A stretch of 34,910 nt of DNA from a bacterium (GTDB lineage Bacteria > Bacillota > Clostridia > Lachnospirales > Lachnospiraceae). The notes beneath the pieces are model-generated. The model was not told where the DNA came from, searched no databases, and worked only from the letters and a program-made list of their open reading frames with translations. Positions within the stretch are counted from its first letter, which is position 1. Every line of letters begins with the position of its first letter. Below, piece after piece: positions 24,258-33,463 of this stretch. The translations under genes and the position numbers were made by a program. Location of the stretch: the NCBI GenBank assembly GCA_030535455.1, contig JAUNJY010000043.1, forward strand, positions 1 through 34,910. Reading direction: 5' to 3'.

Positions 24258-25067
24258 TTAGATTGTCTCTTCTGCGCCTTCTGTGGAAGCATCTTCAGTG
24301 GAAGTCTCTTCATCAGAAGTATCCTCGGTAGCCACAGGCTCACCTTTGATTGTTAATGTAACCTTGTTGTTTACAACTGTGTTCAATGCATCGTTAAAGC
24401 TGAAGATAATGTCATACGTACCTTCTTCTAAATCTTTAAATGCATCTGCCTTGATTGTTAATTTATCACCACTTAAAGATAAGTACTGAGTGTCGATCGC
24501 CTGGTTATTAACGATTACCGCTAATGCCGTTGCTACACTAGTCTTACCTAGATCGATAGTAACCGTAACATCACTTGCATTATCATGGTCATAAGTGACT
24601 TCTGACTTTTCAACATCCGGTGTACCAAGGGATAAGATAAATCCATCATCATAAACTTCTAAGACATTGTCTAAGGAATATTTATTTCCATTTACAACTA
24701 CATAAGCATTTCCACCTGACATGGTTACATAATCAACAGTACCTGTCACATAGGACGTAGTTCCTGTAGAGTCTGTCGTAGATAGGGCAACTGTCTTACC
24801 TACTAAAGAATATGCCTGTGTCTGTGAATACGAAGTATTTAAGTTTTGTAACTCTTCTAATTGTGAGAAGGTTGCAAGCTGCGAAATATACTCTGTATCA
24901 CTGGATGGGTTTAGTGGATCCTGGTATTTCATCTGCGTTACAAGTAATTGTAAAAATGCATCCTTACCAAGACTACTGCCTCCTGCAGTTGTTGTGCTGT
25001 TTGCCGTATTGGATGCTTCTGTCTTATTGACAGAACCATTAACAACGTTATCTATCACACTAGCCAT
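24258..25067 (-). CDS. flgD: Hook-capping protein FlgD
   Basis: FlgD caps the growing hook so that FlgE can polymerise. The 269 residues contain the N-terminal export/cap signature KDAFLQLLVTQMKYQDPL followed by ATFSQLEELQNL. A Tudor-like and an Ig-like beta domain (about 95-245) follow. The tail (about 246-269) is strongly acidic and Thr-rich (EDTSDEETSTEDAS), an addition not found in enterobacterial FlgD. The ATG follows AAGGAG. It lies 23 bases downstream of fliK. Confidence 0.94.
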   Translation of the reverse strand: MASVIDNVVNGSVNKTEASNTANSTTTAGGSSLGKDAFLQLLVTQMKYQDPLNPSSDTEYISQLATFSQLEELQNLNTSYSQTQAYSLVGKTVALSTTDSTGTTSYVTGTVDYVTMSGGNAYVVVNGNKYSLDNVLEVYDDGFILSLGTPDVEKSEVTYDHDNASDVTVTIDLGKTSVATALAVIVNNQAIDTQYLSLSGDKLTIKADAFKDLEEGTYDIIFSFNDALNTVVNNKVTLTIKGEPVATEDTSDEETSTEDASTEGAEETI

Positions 25068-25090
25068 TTTGTTTCTCCTTTTTTGTAACG

Positions 25091-26398
25091 CTAAGCAGTG
25101 TACTCAATGGTACCTGTAAGACTTCCGACTACGCTTGACTGTTCCTCTTCTGCTTCTGTAAAGGTGTCTTCCATATACTCTTCTAGTCTTAACTTCTTCT
25201 TAGCCCCTTCATTTGACTGTTCGTTTTGTTTCCCCTCATGCTCCGCATATTCAGAGGAATAGTTACCAATCGCAACTTCTACCTTTTGGACCTTAAGGCC
25301 TTGTTCTTCAAAACTTTGTTTTAACTGTTGAAGAGAAGACTCTAATGCCTCTTTTGCAATTTGATTTTCTACATTCATTCGGGCAGTCAATACCCCATCC
25401 TTTTCAGCCACTACGACTTGAACCTTACCGAGTGCTTCCGGGTTAAGTACCAACTCGACACTGGTATTGGCAGGATTAATCGTTAACTTGATCTGGTCAA
25501 CCAGACTGGTAACGATTTGTTTAAATTCAGGAATTACCCCATTACCTGTATCAAAACTATTTAAATTTACCTTGTCAGCAAAATAATCTACAAAGTTTGT
25601 GGAATGGAACTCGCCATCTCCCCTATTCCCCTTTGAGCTGTCGCCTGTCTCTTCTTTTGCTTCTTTATGAATTTCCACATGAACGTCAGTTTCACCAGAA
25701 GACGTATTCTCCTTGGCTACCCCTTCTCCCTCATTCGTAGTTTCCTGCTCATTAAGTACTTCGTCAAATGAACCAGTGCCCTCTTCTAATGATGGAAGCT
25801 TAAGAATTTCGGTCTGCAGACTGCTTACAACATCCTCTAAGATGTCTGAGCAATTCACTAATGCATTTGATAACTGTTCATTTAATAATGCCTCCGATAT
25901 ATCTTCAGCACCAAAACTCTCTAAAACAAACTGCTGTAACATCTGGGGATCAAATAGCTGACTTACACCAATTCCCATTTGAGCTAATAACTCTTCCAGC
26001 TCTTGGTCTGTCAGTCCTAATTCCTCTTTCAGCTTATCTGTAAGCTCGGACGCATAGGTGTCTAACACACTTCCGCCTTCTATACTATCTTGCTTGCTAA
26101 CAGCATTACCAACGTCCTGTAAAGACGACTGCTGTTTCTTCCTGTCAAAACTATTGGTACTATCCAAAGAACTTGAAGATGAAGCCATCTTTAAAGAAGA
26201 AAAATCATTTGCTAAAAGGCTCTTTGCTGATGCCCCGTTATAATTCTGATTTGAATTTAAGGACTGTCCCGCCTTATTCATAACGGATGAAAATAACGCA
26301 CCACTTCCTGAGTTCTTAAGATCACTTCCCTTAACAAAACCAGTCTGTTCCACTGTTGACTTGGAAATAGAACCAAGTTCCACATTGCCTGTTTTCAT
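25091..26398 (-). CDS. fliK: Hook-length control protein FliK
   Basis: This 435-residue FliK has a long, Ser/Gln/Glu-rich N-terminal region and a conserved C-terminal domain (about 300-385) with LVLNPEALGKVQVVVAEKDG, the Flg_hook signature (PxxLGxVxV). FliK measures hook length and tells FlhB to switch substrate. After the conserved domain there is a charged tail. The ATG has an excellent SD, GGGAGGTG. Position between the MotE-like gene and flgD is usual in Firmicutes. Confidence 0.93.
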   Translation of the reverse strand: MKTGNVELGSISKSTVEQTGFVKGSDLKNSGSGALFSSVMNKAGQSLNSNQNYNGASAKSLLANDFSSLKMASSSSSLDSTNSFDRKKQQSSLQDVGNAVSKQDSIEGGSVLDTYASELTDKLKEELGLTDQELEELLAQMGIGVSQLFDPQMLQQFVLESFGAEDISEALLNEQLSNALVNCSDILEDVVSSLQTEILKLPSLEEGTGSFDEVLNEQETTNEGEGVAKENTSSGETDVHVEIHKEAKEETGDSSKGNRGDGEFHSTNFVDYFADKVNLNSFDTGNGVIPEFKQIVTSLVDQIKLTINPANTSVELVLNPEALGKVQVVVAEKDGVLTARMNVENQIAKEALESSLQQLKQSFEEQGLKVQKVEVAIGNYSSEYAEHEGKQNEQSNEGAKKKLRLEEYMEDTFTEAEEEQSSVVGSLTGTIEYTA

Positions 26399-26447
26399 TG
26401 TTTCACCTCCCTACTGTTTCAAGATATCTATGTCCAATTCGACGCCT

Positions 26448-27221
26448 CTATTTAGAAGCGTCAAATAATGACATCTTTTTCGTAACTTTTGCACAGTAGT
26501 CAGCGCTCATCTCATCCATGATCAATGCCGCTTTCGCTGTAGACATGTTTCTTAAAATATCTGACACTAAGTCAAGATCGGCAGTCATAACCTCAAGCGC
26601 GCTTGCTGCGGCTTTTGGATCCATCTTTGCATAACGCTGTGCCTGCTCTTTTACTAATTCGCTTGCTTGTGCCTGTTCAATTACCTGACGGTAAATTTCG
26701 GCCGCATTATCAGGACTGATTCCTTCATAATATGCTTGATATTCTGTAATATCAGGAGCCTTTTCATTAAATACTACATTGGTATCGAATTCGAGAACCC
26801 TTTCGTTAAATGCATCTTGCTCGTTTTCAAATACCTTCAGGCGTTCTACTTCCGCCTGTAAATCGCTTAAGGATGAACTATCCTTTGCGTTTGTTTCCTC
26901 TAAAGTCTTAACCTTTGCTTCTAATTGCTGGATATAAGCAACTGCTTCAGATATATTGTCAAATTTGTATCCATTTTCTAATGCCAGCAGTTCATCTGAT
27001 CTATCTGGAAGAATTTGATTTACGACAGGAATATTTTTTAGATAAGGGTATAAAACATTACTTCCTACACCGCCAATATCAAGTTTGATAAAGCCCGCTA
27101 GTAATGCCATTAAAATCAAGAAAATAATGATTCCAATGATTACGGATAGCACTTTACTCCCTTTGCTTTCGTCTTCCATGCTATCGTCAAACTCGAACTC
27201 TTCGTCTACATTCTTTGCCAT
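26448..27221 (-). CDS. MotE/MgtE_N-like flagellar protein
   Basis: The 257 residues have an acidic N-terminus, a single membrane helix (about 24-45), a predicted coiled coil (about 90-130), and a C-terminal domain (about 165-255) with helical repeats such as MDPKAAASALEVM and ILRNMSTAKAALIMDEM. That C-terminal part resembles the MgtE N-terminal domain and FliG-like superhelices, as in MotE of rhizobia and YlxF of B. subtilis. It is not a magnesium transporter, because no transport domain is present. A role in stabilising the motor or the export apparatus is inferred from its place between fliJ and fliK. Confidence 0.85.
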   Translation of the reverse strand: MAKNVDEEFEFDDSMEDESKGSKVLSVIIGIIIFLILMALLAGFIKLDIGGVGSNVLYPYLKNIPVVNQILPDRSDELLALENGYKFDNISEAVAYIQQLEAKVKTLEETNAKDSSSLSDLQAEVERLKVFENEQDAFNERVLEFDTNVVFNEKAPDITEYQAYYEGISPDNAAEIYRQVIEQAQASELVKEQAQRYAKMDPKAAASALEVMTADLDLVSDILRNMSTAKAALIMDEMSADYCAKVTKKMSLFDASK

Positions 27222-27223
27222 TC

Positions 27224-27676
27224 TTACACTCCCTTACCACTTTTGTTATATTTAAAGCTCACGAGTTCATCATTTTCCTTGTTTTCCACTTCGATTAATT
27301 CCCGCTTAAACAATTCAAATGCATTTTCTTTTAACTTCTCCTGAGTCTTTCTCTCTATCATCGCTTCCTGCATTTTTGCTTTGGCAAGATCTACCCTACG
27401 CTGTGCATTTGTAACAGCTTTCTTTTGTTCTTCAATCTTATACTCTAATGTCTTAATCGCATGACTACATTGCATGATGTCAACGATGATCAAACGATTA
27501 GATACCTGGCCTTTCAGCTTATTTTCATACTCTGACTTTTTATGAAAGATTGCTTCAAGTTTGACCATCTCTTCATCTAACTGTGCCTGAACAACAGCAT
27601 AATCATTTTTGGCCTGGTCTTCCATCTTAAGCTTTAACTCTAGTATATTTTGCATGCTATAAAAAAACTTTGCCAT
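27224..27676 (-). CDS. fliJ: Flagellar export chaperone FliJ
   Basis: The 150-residue protein is almost entirely alpha-helical and coiled coil, rich in Glu, Lys and Gln, and has the FliJ-type start FFYSMQNILELKLKMEDQAK. FliJ fits into the FliI ring and links it to FlhA. The ATG follows AAGGGTG at greater distance than usual. It begins 24 bases after fliI and stops two bases before the MotE-like start codon. Confidence 0.9.
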   Translation of the reverse strand: MAKFFYSMQNILELKLKMEDQAKNDYAVVQAQLDEEMVKLEAIFHKKSEYENKLKGQVSNRLIIVDIMQCSHAIKTLEYKIEEQKKAVTNAQRRVDLAKAKMQEAMIERKTQEKLKENAFELFKRELIEVENKENDELVSFKYNKSGKGV

Positions 27677-27700
27677 AGAACAACTCTACACCCTTCTTAT

Positions 27701-29008
27701 TTAAGATATTGCTTCTCGTAACATAGCAACTTCATCATCAAAGTTAAATTTCGTATCTACATCCTGACAAAGGAATGCATTGATTGCGTCAATTTTTGCA
27801 ATTGATTCGTCAATATTTTTATTTGAGCCTGGCTTATAAGCACCAATATTGATAATGTCTTCCGCATCACGATACGTTGCAAGAAGGTTTTTCAACTGAC
27901 CAGCCTCTTTCTTATGGTCTTTTGTCGCAATTGCAGACATAACACGAGAAATACTCTGTAGTACATCAATTGCAGGATAATGATTTTTTGTTGCAAGCTT
28001 TCTTGACAACATAATATGACCATCCAAAATACCTCTGGCCGTATCGGTAATAGGTTCATTAAAATCATCACCATCTACTAAAACGGTATAGAGGCCAGTA
28101 ATAGAGCCTTTGTCTGAATTCCCTGCACGTTCTAATAATCTTGGCATTTCTGAGTACACACTAGGTGGATACCCTCTAGAAATCGGTGGTTCGCCCGTTG
28201 CAAGCCCGATCTCACGCTGTGCCATAGAAAATCGTGTAAGGGAGTCCATCATCAATAAGACATCTTTTCCCTGATCTCTAAAATATTCCGCAATGCTTGT
28301 TGCAGTCTTTGCTGCTTTATTACGTATCAATGCCGGCTTATCACTGGTTGCAACAACTACAACGCTTCGTTTCATGCCTTCTTCACCAAGGTCACGTTCA
28401 ATAAATTCTCGAACTTCCCTTCCACGTTCGCCAATTAAGGCAATGACATTGATATCTGCTTTTGTATTTCTGGCAAACATACCCATCAAAGTACTTTTAC
28501 CAACACCAGAACCCGCAAAGATTCCGATACGCTGTCCCTTACCTACTGTAATTAACCCATCTACAGCTTTTACGCCAAGCGGAAGAACTTCATCTATAAT
28601 CTTCCTGCTTAATGGATCAGGCGGTTCCGCCTCTACAGAATATGTAGTGTCCGATCGTATAATTTCGTTATTTAACGGGTTCCCTAAACCGTCTAAAGTT
28701 TTTCCTAGCAGGTCTTCACCTACAAAAACTTTCAAAGGCTCATTTGTTGTCTCAACAGTGCTTCCTACCCCAATTCCTTCAACATTGTCATAAGGCATTA
28801 ATAGGATACGGTTATCACGAAAGCCAACGACTTCCGCCATAATGGAATGTGTCTTATCTTGAGATACAATTAGACACAAATCCCTTAAATTAGCGTTTGG
28901 GCCAATTGATTCTATTGTAAGTCCAACAACTTTTACAACTTTCCCTAGCTGTTTGACATATGATTTTTCGCACAAATTCAAATATTTGTCCATGTCCACC
29001 TTAATCAA
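27701..29008 (-). CDS. fliI: Flagellar export ATPase FliI
   Basis: The 435-residue ATPase energises export. The Walker A motif GSGVGKST is at residues 166-173, the Walker B region VLLMMDS has Asp255, and SLTRFSMAQREIGLATGEPP follows. Length fits. The start is TTG, about six bases after GGGAGGG; the ATG at 28993 has a site (AAGGTGG) too close to it. The gene is preceded by an unusually long 190-nt space with structure and a possible promoter. Confidence 0.97.
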   Translation of the reverse strand: MIKVDMDKYLNLCEKSYVKQLGKVVKVVGLTIESIGPNANLRDLCLIVSQDKTHSIMAEVVGFRDNRILLMPYDNVEGIGVGSTVETTNEPLKVFVGEDLLGKTLDGLGNPLNNEIIRSDTTYSVEAEPPDPLSRKIIDEVLPLGVKAVDGLITVGKGQRIGIFAGSGVGKSTLMGMFARNTKADINVIALIGERGREVREFIERDLGEEGMKRSVVVVATSDKPALIRNKAAKTATSIAEYFRDQGKDVLLMMDSLTRFSMAQREIGLATGEPPISRGYPPSVYSEMPRLLERAGNSDKGSITGLYTVLVDGDDFNEPITDTARGILDGHIMLSRKLATKNHYPAIDVLQSISRVMSAIATKDHKKEAGQLKNLLATYRDAEDIINIGAYKPGSNKNIDESIAKIDAINAFLCQDVDTKFNFDDEVAMLREAIS

Positions 29009-29198
29009 AAAATGCCCTCCCTTGCTGTCTTTCTGCTCTTTTTGATAGCGACTTTTTATATCTTAGGAATTGAAGAGCAATCCCTAGGACATGAAAAATC
29101 GACATACATAAGGGCTTTTTGTAAATATAGCCCTTAAATGTACATCGACATATAACTACTAACTATAAGACTGTTCTCATTCATTTGTAAATATGCCA
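29009..29198 (-). other. 190-nt structured spacer between fliH and fliI
   Basis: Most gaps in this operon are under 50 nt, so 190 nt is exceptional. It holds a hairpin at 29105-29142 (TACAT and AAGGGCT arms) and one at 29064-29086 (TAGGGATTG/CAATTCCTA). The loop of the second (TGCTCTT at 29073-29079) could instead pair with AAGAGCA at 29034-29040, about 13 nt before the fliI SD. No ORF over 20 codons with an SD was seen. Confidence 0.55.
29161..29190 (-). promoter_or_regulatory. Candidate sigma-A promoter upstream of fliI
   Basis: On the minus strand TTTACA (29190-29185) and TATAGT (29166-29161) each match consensus at five of six positions, with an 18-bp spacer. Transcription would start near 29154 and give a 145-nt leader before fliI. 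AT-rich DNA gives chance matches, so this is a candidate only. Confidence 0.4.
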
Positions 29199-30002
29199 CT
29201 ATATGCTAGCCAACATTTTCAAGTCAGTGATTAGATTTTTCAATTGTACATCTAAACTACAATCAATAAATGTTCCATCTGTTTCGATCACGCATTGATT
29301 TTTATCAAATTCGCGATCCTCTATAAACTGAATGTCGAAGTCATCCGGAAGTCCCTCATAAATCAATGCTTCATTGGATACTACGAATTCATAATCTTCT
29401 TTTGAAACCTTAACGACAAAAACTTTGCTCTTTTTAACATTTGCAATTGCACCGTGGATTAAATGTGCAATTACCTCTTTGTGTTCACTTACAATGACAC
29501 CTGTAAGATGCTCTAATAGGTTGGATACAACTTCTGCAAACTGTGGTTCCAAAGTGGACGCCTGCTTTTCAAACTCCCTTTGATTTTCTTCCATCTGCAG
29601 TTGCAGTTTCTGCTCCATAGCTTTTCTCTCATTTTGCCCAAGCTCAACGCCTTCCATATATCCAAGACGCTTCCCTTCTTCACTTGCAAGCTGTTTGATA
29701 CGCTCCGCTTCTGCCTCCGCATCTTCAATGATGCGGGCAGCGGCCTCTTTTGCTTCTTCTATAAGGTCATTAGCTTTGTTAGTAAGCAATTCCTCTTCTT
29801 CTGCAACTAATTTCTGCATATTAAGAATATCCATGCCTTCTGTAAAACCATCTTCGACACATTCCACGGGATCTGCATCTATTGTTTCATCTACAGCAAC
29901 TTTCATAACACTTCCAGAAAGCAACTTAAAACTATTATCGGAATCTATAATCTTTTTATGATCGTCAACGTATATATAACGAGACTTTATTAGATTAGAC
30001 AA
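29199..30002 (-). CDS. fliH: Flagellar assembly protein FliH
   Basis: FliH binds FliI and holds it at the C ring. The 267-residue protein begins LSNLIKSRYIYV. It has a long helical middle rich in Glu/Ala/Lys (about 70-145), and ends with the FliH/HrpE domain. The start is TTG at 30002: the SD GGAGGTGA (30018-30011) lies exactly eight bases upstream. The GTG at 30014 lies inside that SD. It overlaps the fliG end by eight bases. Confidence 0.9.
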   Translation of the reverse strand: MSNLIKSRYIYVDDHKKIIDSDNSFKLLSGSVMKVAVDETIDADPVECVEDGFTEGMDILNMQKLVAEEEELLTNKANDLIEEAKEAAARIIEDAEAEAERIKQLASEEGKRLGYMEGVELGQNERKAMEQKLQLQMEENQREFEKQASTLEPQFAEVVSNLLEHLTGVIVSEHKEVIAHLIHGAIANVKKSKVFVVKVSKEDYEFVVSNEALIYEGLPDDFDIQFIEDREFDKNQCVIETDGTFIDCSLDVQLKNLITDLKMLASI

Positions 30003-31005
30003 CGATCTCGTCACCTCCGCCTCTGGAAATAATGATTTCAGCTGAGTCTTCTAACTTACGTATAACATTAACAATTTTCTGTTGCGCTTCTTCTACATCT
30101 TTTAGACGAACAGGACCCATGAAGTCCATGTCTTCCTTGATCATCGTAGCAAGACGTTTGGATAAGTTATTGAAAATAACGCTTTGAACTTCTTCATTTG
30201 CACCCTTAAGAGCAACTGCAAGTTCATTATTATCCACTTCTCGAAGTACACGCTGGATAGACTTGTCATCAAGAGAAAGAATATCTTCGAATACGAACAT
30301 TTTGCGACGGATTTCGTCTGCAAGTTCTGGCTCTTCGATTTCCAAAGTTTCCATAATGTGTTTTTCAGTACTACGGTCAACCGTATTTAAGATATCTACG
30401 ATAGAATCTACACCGCCAACAATTGTGTAATCCTGATTTACAAGAGAAGCTAACTTACGTTCTAATACTTTTTCAACTTCCTTGATTACATCCGGACTTG
30501 TGCGATCCATCTGTGCGATACGTCTAGCAACATCGGCCTGCTTATCCGGAGATAAGGAACCGATGATTGCACTTGCCTGTGCACTTGGTAAATAAGAAAG
30601 GATCAGAGCAATTGTCTGAGGATGTTCATCCTGGATAAAGTTAAGTAACTGTGAAGCATCTGTCTTACGGATAAATTCAAATGGTCTAACCTGTAAGGAT
30701 GCAGTTAACTTGCCAATAACATCTCTTGCCTTATCTTCGCCAAGTGCTTTCTCAAGTAATTCTTTTGCATAGCCAATACCGCCTTCTGCAATGTATTGCT
30801 GTGCAAGACATACTTCATAGAATTCATTTAACACGTCATCTTTCACTTGCGGTGAAACACTTCTTGTGTTAGCGATTTCCAGAGTAAGCTGTTCTATTTC
30901 ATCTTCTTTTAAATGCTTAAATACTTCAGCTGATCTTTCAGGCCCAAGTGTAATTAAAAGAACCGCTGCTTTTTGCACGCCTGTCATGTCCGAGTTGATA
31001 TTCAT
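29995..31005 (-). CDS. fliG: Flagellar motor switch protein FliG
   Basis: FliG is the rotor protein on which the stator acts. The 336 residues contain the N-terminal FliF-binding domain (MTGVQKAAVLLITLGPE), a middle armadillo domain with EHPQTIALILSYL, and the C-terminal torque domain with charged residues near VFEDILSLDDKSIQRVLREV. The ATG at 31005 has GGGGGT eight bases before it and lies five bases after the fliF stop. A TTG at 31020 would overlap fliF and has its SD too close. Confidence 0.97.
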   Translation of the reverse strand: MNINSDMTGVQKAAVLLITLGPERSAEVFKHLKEDEIEQLTLEIANTRSVSPQVKDDVLNEFYEVCLAQQYIAEGGIGYAKELLEKALGEDKARDVIGKLTASLQVRPFEFIRKTDASQLLNFIQDEHPQTIALILSYLPSAQASAIIGSLSPDKQADVARRIAQMDRTSPDVIKEVEKVLERKLASLVNQDYTIVGGVDSIVDILNTVDRSTEKHIMETLEIEEPELADEIRRKMFVFEDILSLDDKSIQRVLREVDNNELAVALKGANEEVQSVIFNNLSKRLATMIKEDMDFMGPVRLKDVEEAQQKIVNVIRKLEDSAEIIISRGGGDEIVV

Positions 31006-31010
31006 ATTAA

Positions 31011-32621
31011 TTACCCCCAATCCTCATTTAGCCAGTTTCTAAGTAATTGAGCTACTGCATCCGGATTTTCATCCACGAATTTCTCGATCATCTTACGAGT
31101 TTCGGATTTTTCACCATACTCGATATCTTCAAGATCTTGATTTTCCTTCGTTGTAGCAAGTAAGTCTTCTACTGACAATTCTGGTTCCTGTTCTACAACT
31201 TCTACCGGTCTTGCAACCCTGAATACTACAAATCCAAGTAAGCCTACAATAAGAATGATAAGACCAATCATGATGATTGTATCAAAATTACTTTCTGTTT
31301 CTTGTTTATCTTGGAAGATTGGCTGTTCCCAAGCTGTTACGGAAAGGTTGCTTGTTGAAATACCCGTTGCCATCTGCACTTGAGTATAAACATCTGCAGG
31401 AACTTCTAATTGAGTCTTTCTGTCGTTTTCTTCAACAAACTCGTCCCAGCTAGTTCCATTTAATTGTCCGTTGCTTTCCATTTTCTCTTGATCATATACT
31501 TTATAAGTAGTAAGTACTAATGCCATACTAGACTGATCAGGAAGGACAGCTCCCACCTCGTATTCTGTAGAGGTATCTTTTTTATTTGGAAGGTAATTAT
31601 TTGTTTCGGATGTGCTAGAGTTTTCACTAGCTTCTGACTCTTCTACATCATATTGTGTATCATCGTCATTGGCGTCAGTTCCAGGAGTACCGCCTGATGT
31701 TGCAGCCGAGCCAATTGTTTCTGTTTTTGAATTGCTAGACAACATCCCTTGATCTTGTCCTTCAGCTGCTGAATACTCAGTATAAAGTTCGCTCACCTTA
31801 TCCATATTGTATTTAATGTTTGCTGAACCAATTTCTACATCTTTGTAATCGCCATATTTTAATAACATTTGTGTTACATTGCTAACGATTGTGTTTGTAT
31901 ATTTTTCTTTGTACTCAAGTGCGGAACTGATTTGTCCACCAAGAGTATCTCCTTCGGAACCATTGAAAATGATTTTACTGTTGTTATCAATAATTGTGAT
32001 CCTGCTTGTATCTGTTCCTACGATATTAGCTAGGAATGATGCAAGGCTTGCCGCATTATCTGCAGACATGGATGCATTTTTATTAAATTCAAGCATTACG
32101 CTTACTGTTGCCTTATTGGCTTCTGATAAAATGGTATAATCATCTACCGGCTGGTTAATGAATACAGTTGCATCTGCAATTCCATCCATTTTTAAGATCT
32201 TAGATCTTACTTCTGTCTGAAGTGCAAGTGTCTTCTTTGTATTCTTTTCACTCTCGCTCGTACTCATATCATTTGTAAATGCTTGTTCATATGTCATGCC
32301 TTCGCTAGTCAGATCACTGCTTCCAACTGCAATTACTGCATCTTCATAATTTTCACTAAGTACATTGATTGTCTTATTGTCTGCAGCCAGATTGCAATCG
32401 ATTCCTTGGTCTTTTAATAATTCCATTACTGAACTGGCTGTTTTAGTATCCTCACAAGTAAGTAATGTCTCATATGACTTTCTTGTCAAAACAAAAGCTA
32501 ATATTATAATCGAAATCAATATGACACCAAGAACACTTAAAACAATTCCCTTTTGTCTTGTCGTATATTTGTCCCAAAATTCTTTGACTTTAGCAAATAT
32601 CCCTTTTATTCTTTCTTGCAT
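31011..32621 (-). CDS. fliF: Flagellar MS-ring protein FliF
   Basis: The 536-residue MS-ring protein has two membrane helices (about 25-46 and 446-470). The periplasmic part has ring-building motifs, including the family segment ARSKILKMDGI-type region (EVRSKILKMDGIADATVFIN). A Ser/Thr/Glu/Asp-rich insertion lies near 300-360. The C-terminus (VAQLLRNWLNED) is the FliG-binding peptide. The ATG follows AAGGAG. It is the platform for the export gate encoded further down. Confidence 0.97.
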   Translation of the reverse strand: MQERIKGIFAKVKEFWDKYTTRQKGIVLSVLGVILISIIILAFVLTRKSYETLLTCEDTKTASSVMELLKDQGIDCNLAADNKTINVLSENYEDAVIAVGSSDLTSEGMTYEQAFTNDMSTSESEKNTKKTLALQTEVRSKILKMDGIADATVFINQPVDDYTILSEANKATVSVMLEFNKNASMSADNAASLASFLANIVGTDTSRITIIDNNSKIIFNGSEGDTLGGQISSALEYKEKYTNTIVSNVTQMLLKYGDYKDVEIGSANIKYNMDKVSELYTEYSAAEGQDQGMLSSNSKTETIGSAATSGGTPGTDANDDDTQYDVEESEASENSSTSETNNYLPNKKDTSTEYEVGAVLPDQSSMALVLTTYKVYDQEKMESNGQLNGTSWDEFVEENDRKTQLEVPADVYTQVQMATGISTSNLSVTAWEQPIFQDKQETESNFDTIIMIGLIILIVGLLGFVVFRVARPVEVVEQEPELSVEDLLATTKENQDLEDIEYGEKSETRKMIEKFVDENPDAVAQLLRNWLNEDWG

Positions 32622-32642
32622 TATTTCGCTCCTTAAAACGTA

Positions 32643-32972
32643 CTAGAATTGTAAACTCATAATTTCTTTGTAGGCTTCTAGCACTGTTTTTCTTAGTGCA
32701 ACTGTATAATTTAATGAAATATTTGCTTTCTGTTGAGCTATCTGTAAATCATGCGTACTATCAGATAAACCCAGTGCAAAGTTTATTTCCTCTTCTTCTG
32801 CCTTATTTGACAAATCATTTGTTTCATTAATTTGATCCATGGCTGCATTAAAAATACTCTCAAACGCACTTGTACGATCTGTGGTTGATGAGTCATTGCC
32901 AATTGAACCAACGGAAGTGTTTGTCCCATAAGCACTTAAATCAAGTACATTTTGCAAACTTGATACGTTCAT
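32643..32972 (-). CDS. fliE: Flagellar MS-ring/rod junction protein FliE
   Basis: The 109-residue FliE connects the MS ring to the proximal rod. The C-terminal half carries the conserved segment HDLQIAQQKANISLNYTVAL and RKTVLEAYKEIM. The N-terminus is short and Ser/Thr-rich. The ATG follows GGAGGAATAGGG. The order flgB-flgC-fliE-fliF is standard. Confidence 0.96.
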   Translation of the reverse strand: MNVSSLQNVLDLSAYGTNTSVGSIGNDSSTTDRTSAFESIFNAAMDQINETNDLSNKAEEEEINFALGLSDSTHDLQIAQQKANISLNYTVALRKTVLEAYKEIMSLQF

Positions 32973-33008
32973 CCCTATTCCTCCAGTTGTCTTTCTTATA
33001 GGTCCCTA

Positions 33009-33449
33009 TTATTTTCCTACCTCAAGGCCCTTTAAAGCCATTGATTTGGTAGCGTTAAAAGCGGTAACATTCGCTTCATAAGAACGGGATGCATCGATCA
33101 TATTCGTCATCTCCGTCACTGTATCTACATTTGGATATGTAACATATCCCTCATCATCCGCATCCGGATTAGATGGATCATACACCTTTTTCATTTCAGT
33201 AGAAGTATCGTTTGCAATCATGCTAACTTTTACTCCTGCCCCCACATTGTTACTTAACGCATTATTTAATGCTGTAGAAAATCCTGTTGTAGTCTTTTCT
33301 TGGAATACTACGGTCTTACGAACATACGGTGTCCCATCGCTTGTTCTAGTAGAATTCACATTTGCAATATTTTGCGAAATAACATCTGTCCTTAACCTTT
33401 GTGCCGTCATCCCTGTGGCACTAATATTTAATGAAGAAAAAACCGACAT
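33009..33449 (-). CDS. flgC: Flagellar basal-body rod protein FlgC
   Basis: The 146-residue rod protein begins with a helix containing [16 protein letters not shown] and the family motif [15 protein letters not shown]. It ends with the amphipathic helix [21 protein letters not shown], cut here to its key part TAFNATKSM. The length is normal. The ATG follows AAGGTGAGG. It begins 14 bases after the flgB stop. Confidence 0.97.
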   Translation of the reverse strand: MSVFSSLNISATGMTAQRLRTDVISQNIANVNSTRTSDGTPYVRKTVVFQEKTTTGFSTALNNALSNNVGAGVKVSMIANDTSTEMKKVYDPSNPDADDEGYVTYPNVDTVTEMTNMIDASRSYEANVTAFNATKSMALKGLEVGK

Positions 33450-33463
33450 AAATCCTCACCTTT

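Noticed and set aside
26448-27221. Magnesium transporter (MgtE)
   Set aside because: Only an MgtE N-terminal-like helical domain is present, with a single membrane helix. No CBS domains or transport segments exist, and it sits between fliJ and fliK.
29105-29142. Rho-independent terminator after fliH
   Set aside because: The stem is present but the T-run after it is short and displaced by several bases, and the downstream genes need the same transcript.
29009-29198. c-di-GMP (GEMM) riboswitch in the fliH-fliI gap
   Set aside because: The conserved GEMM-I core and GNRA loop/receptor are not visible. Structure is present but of a different type.
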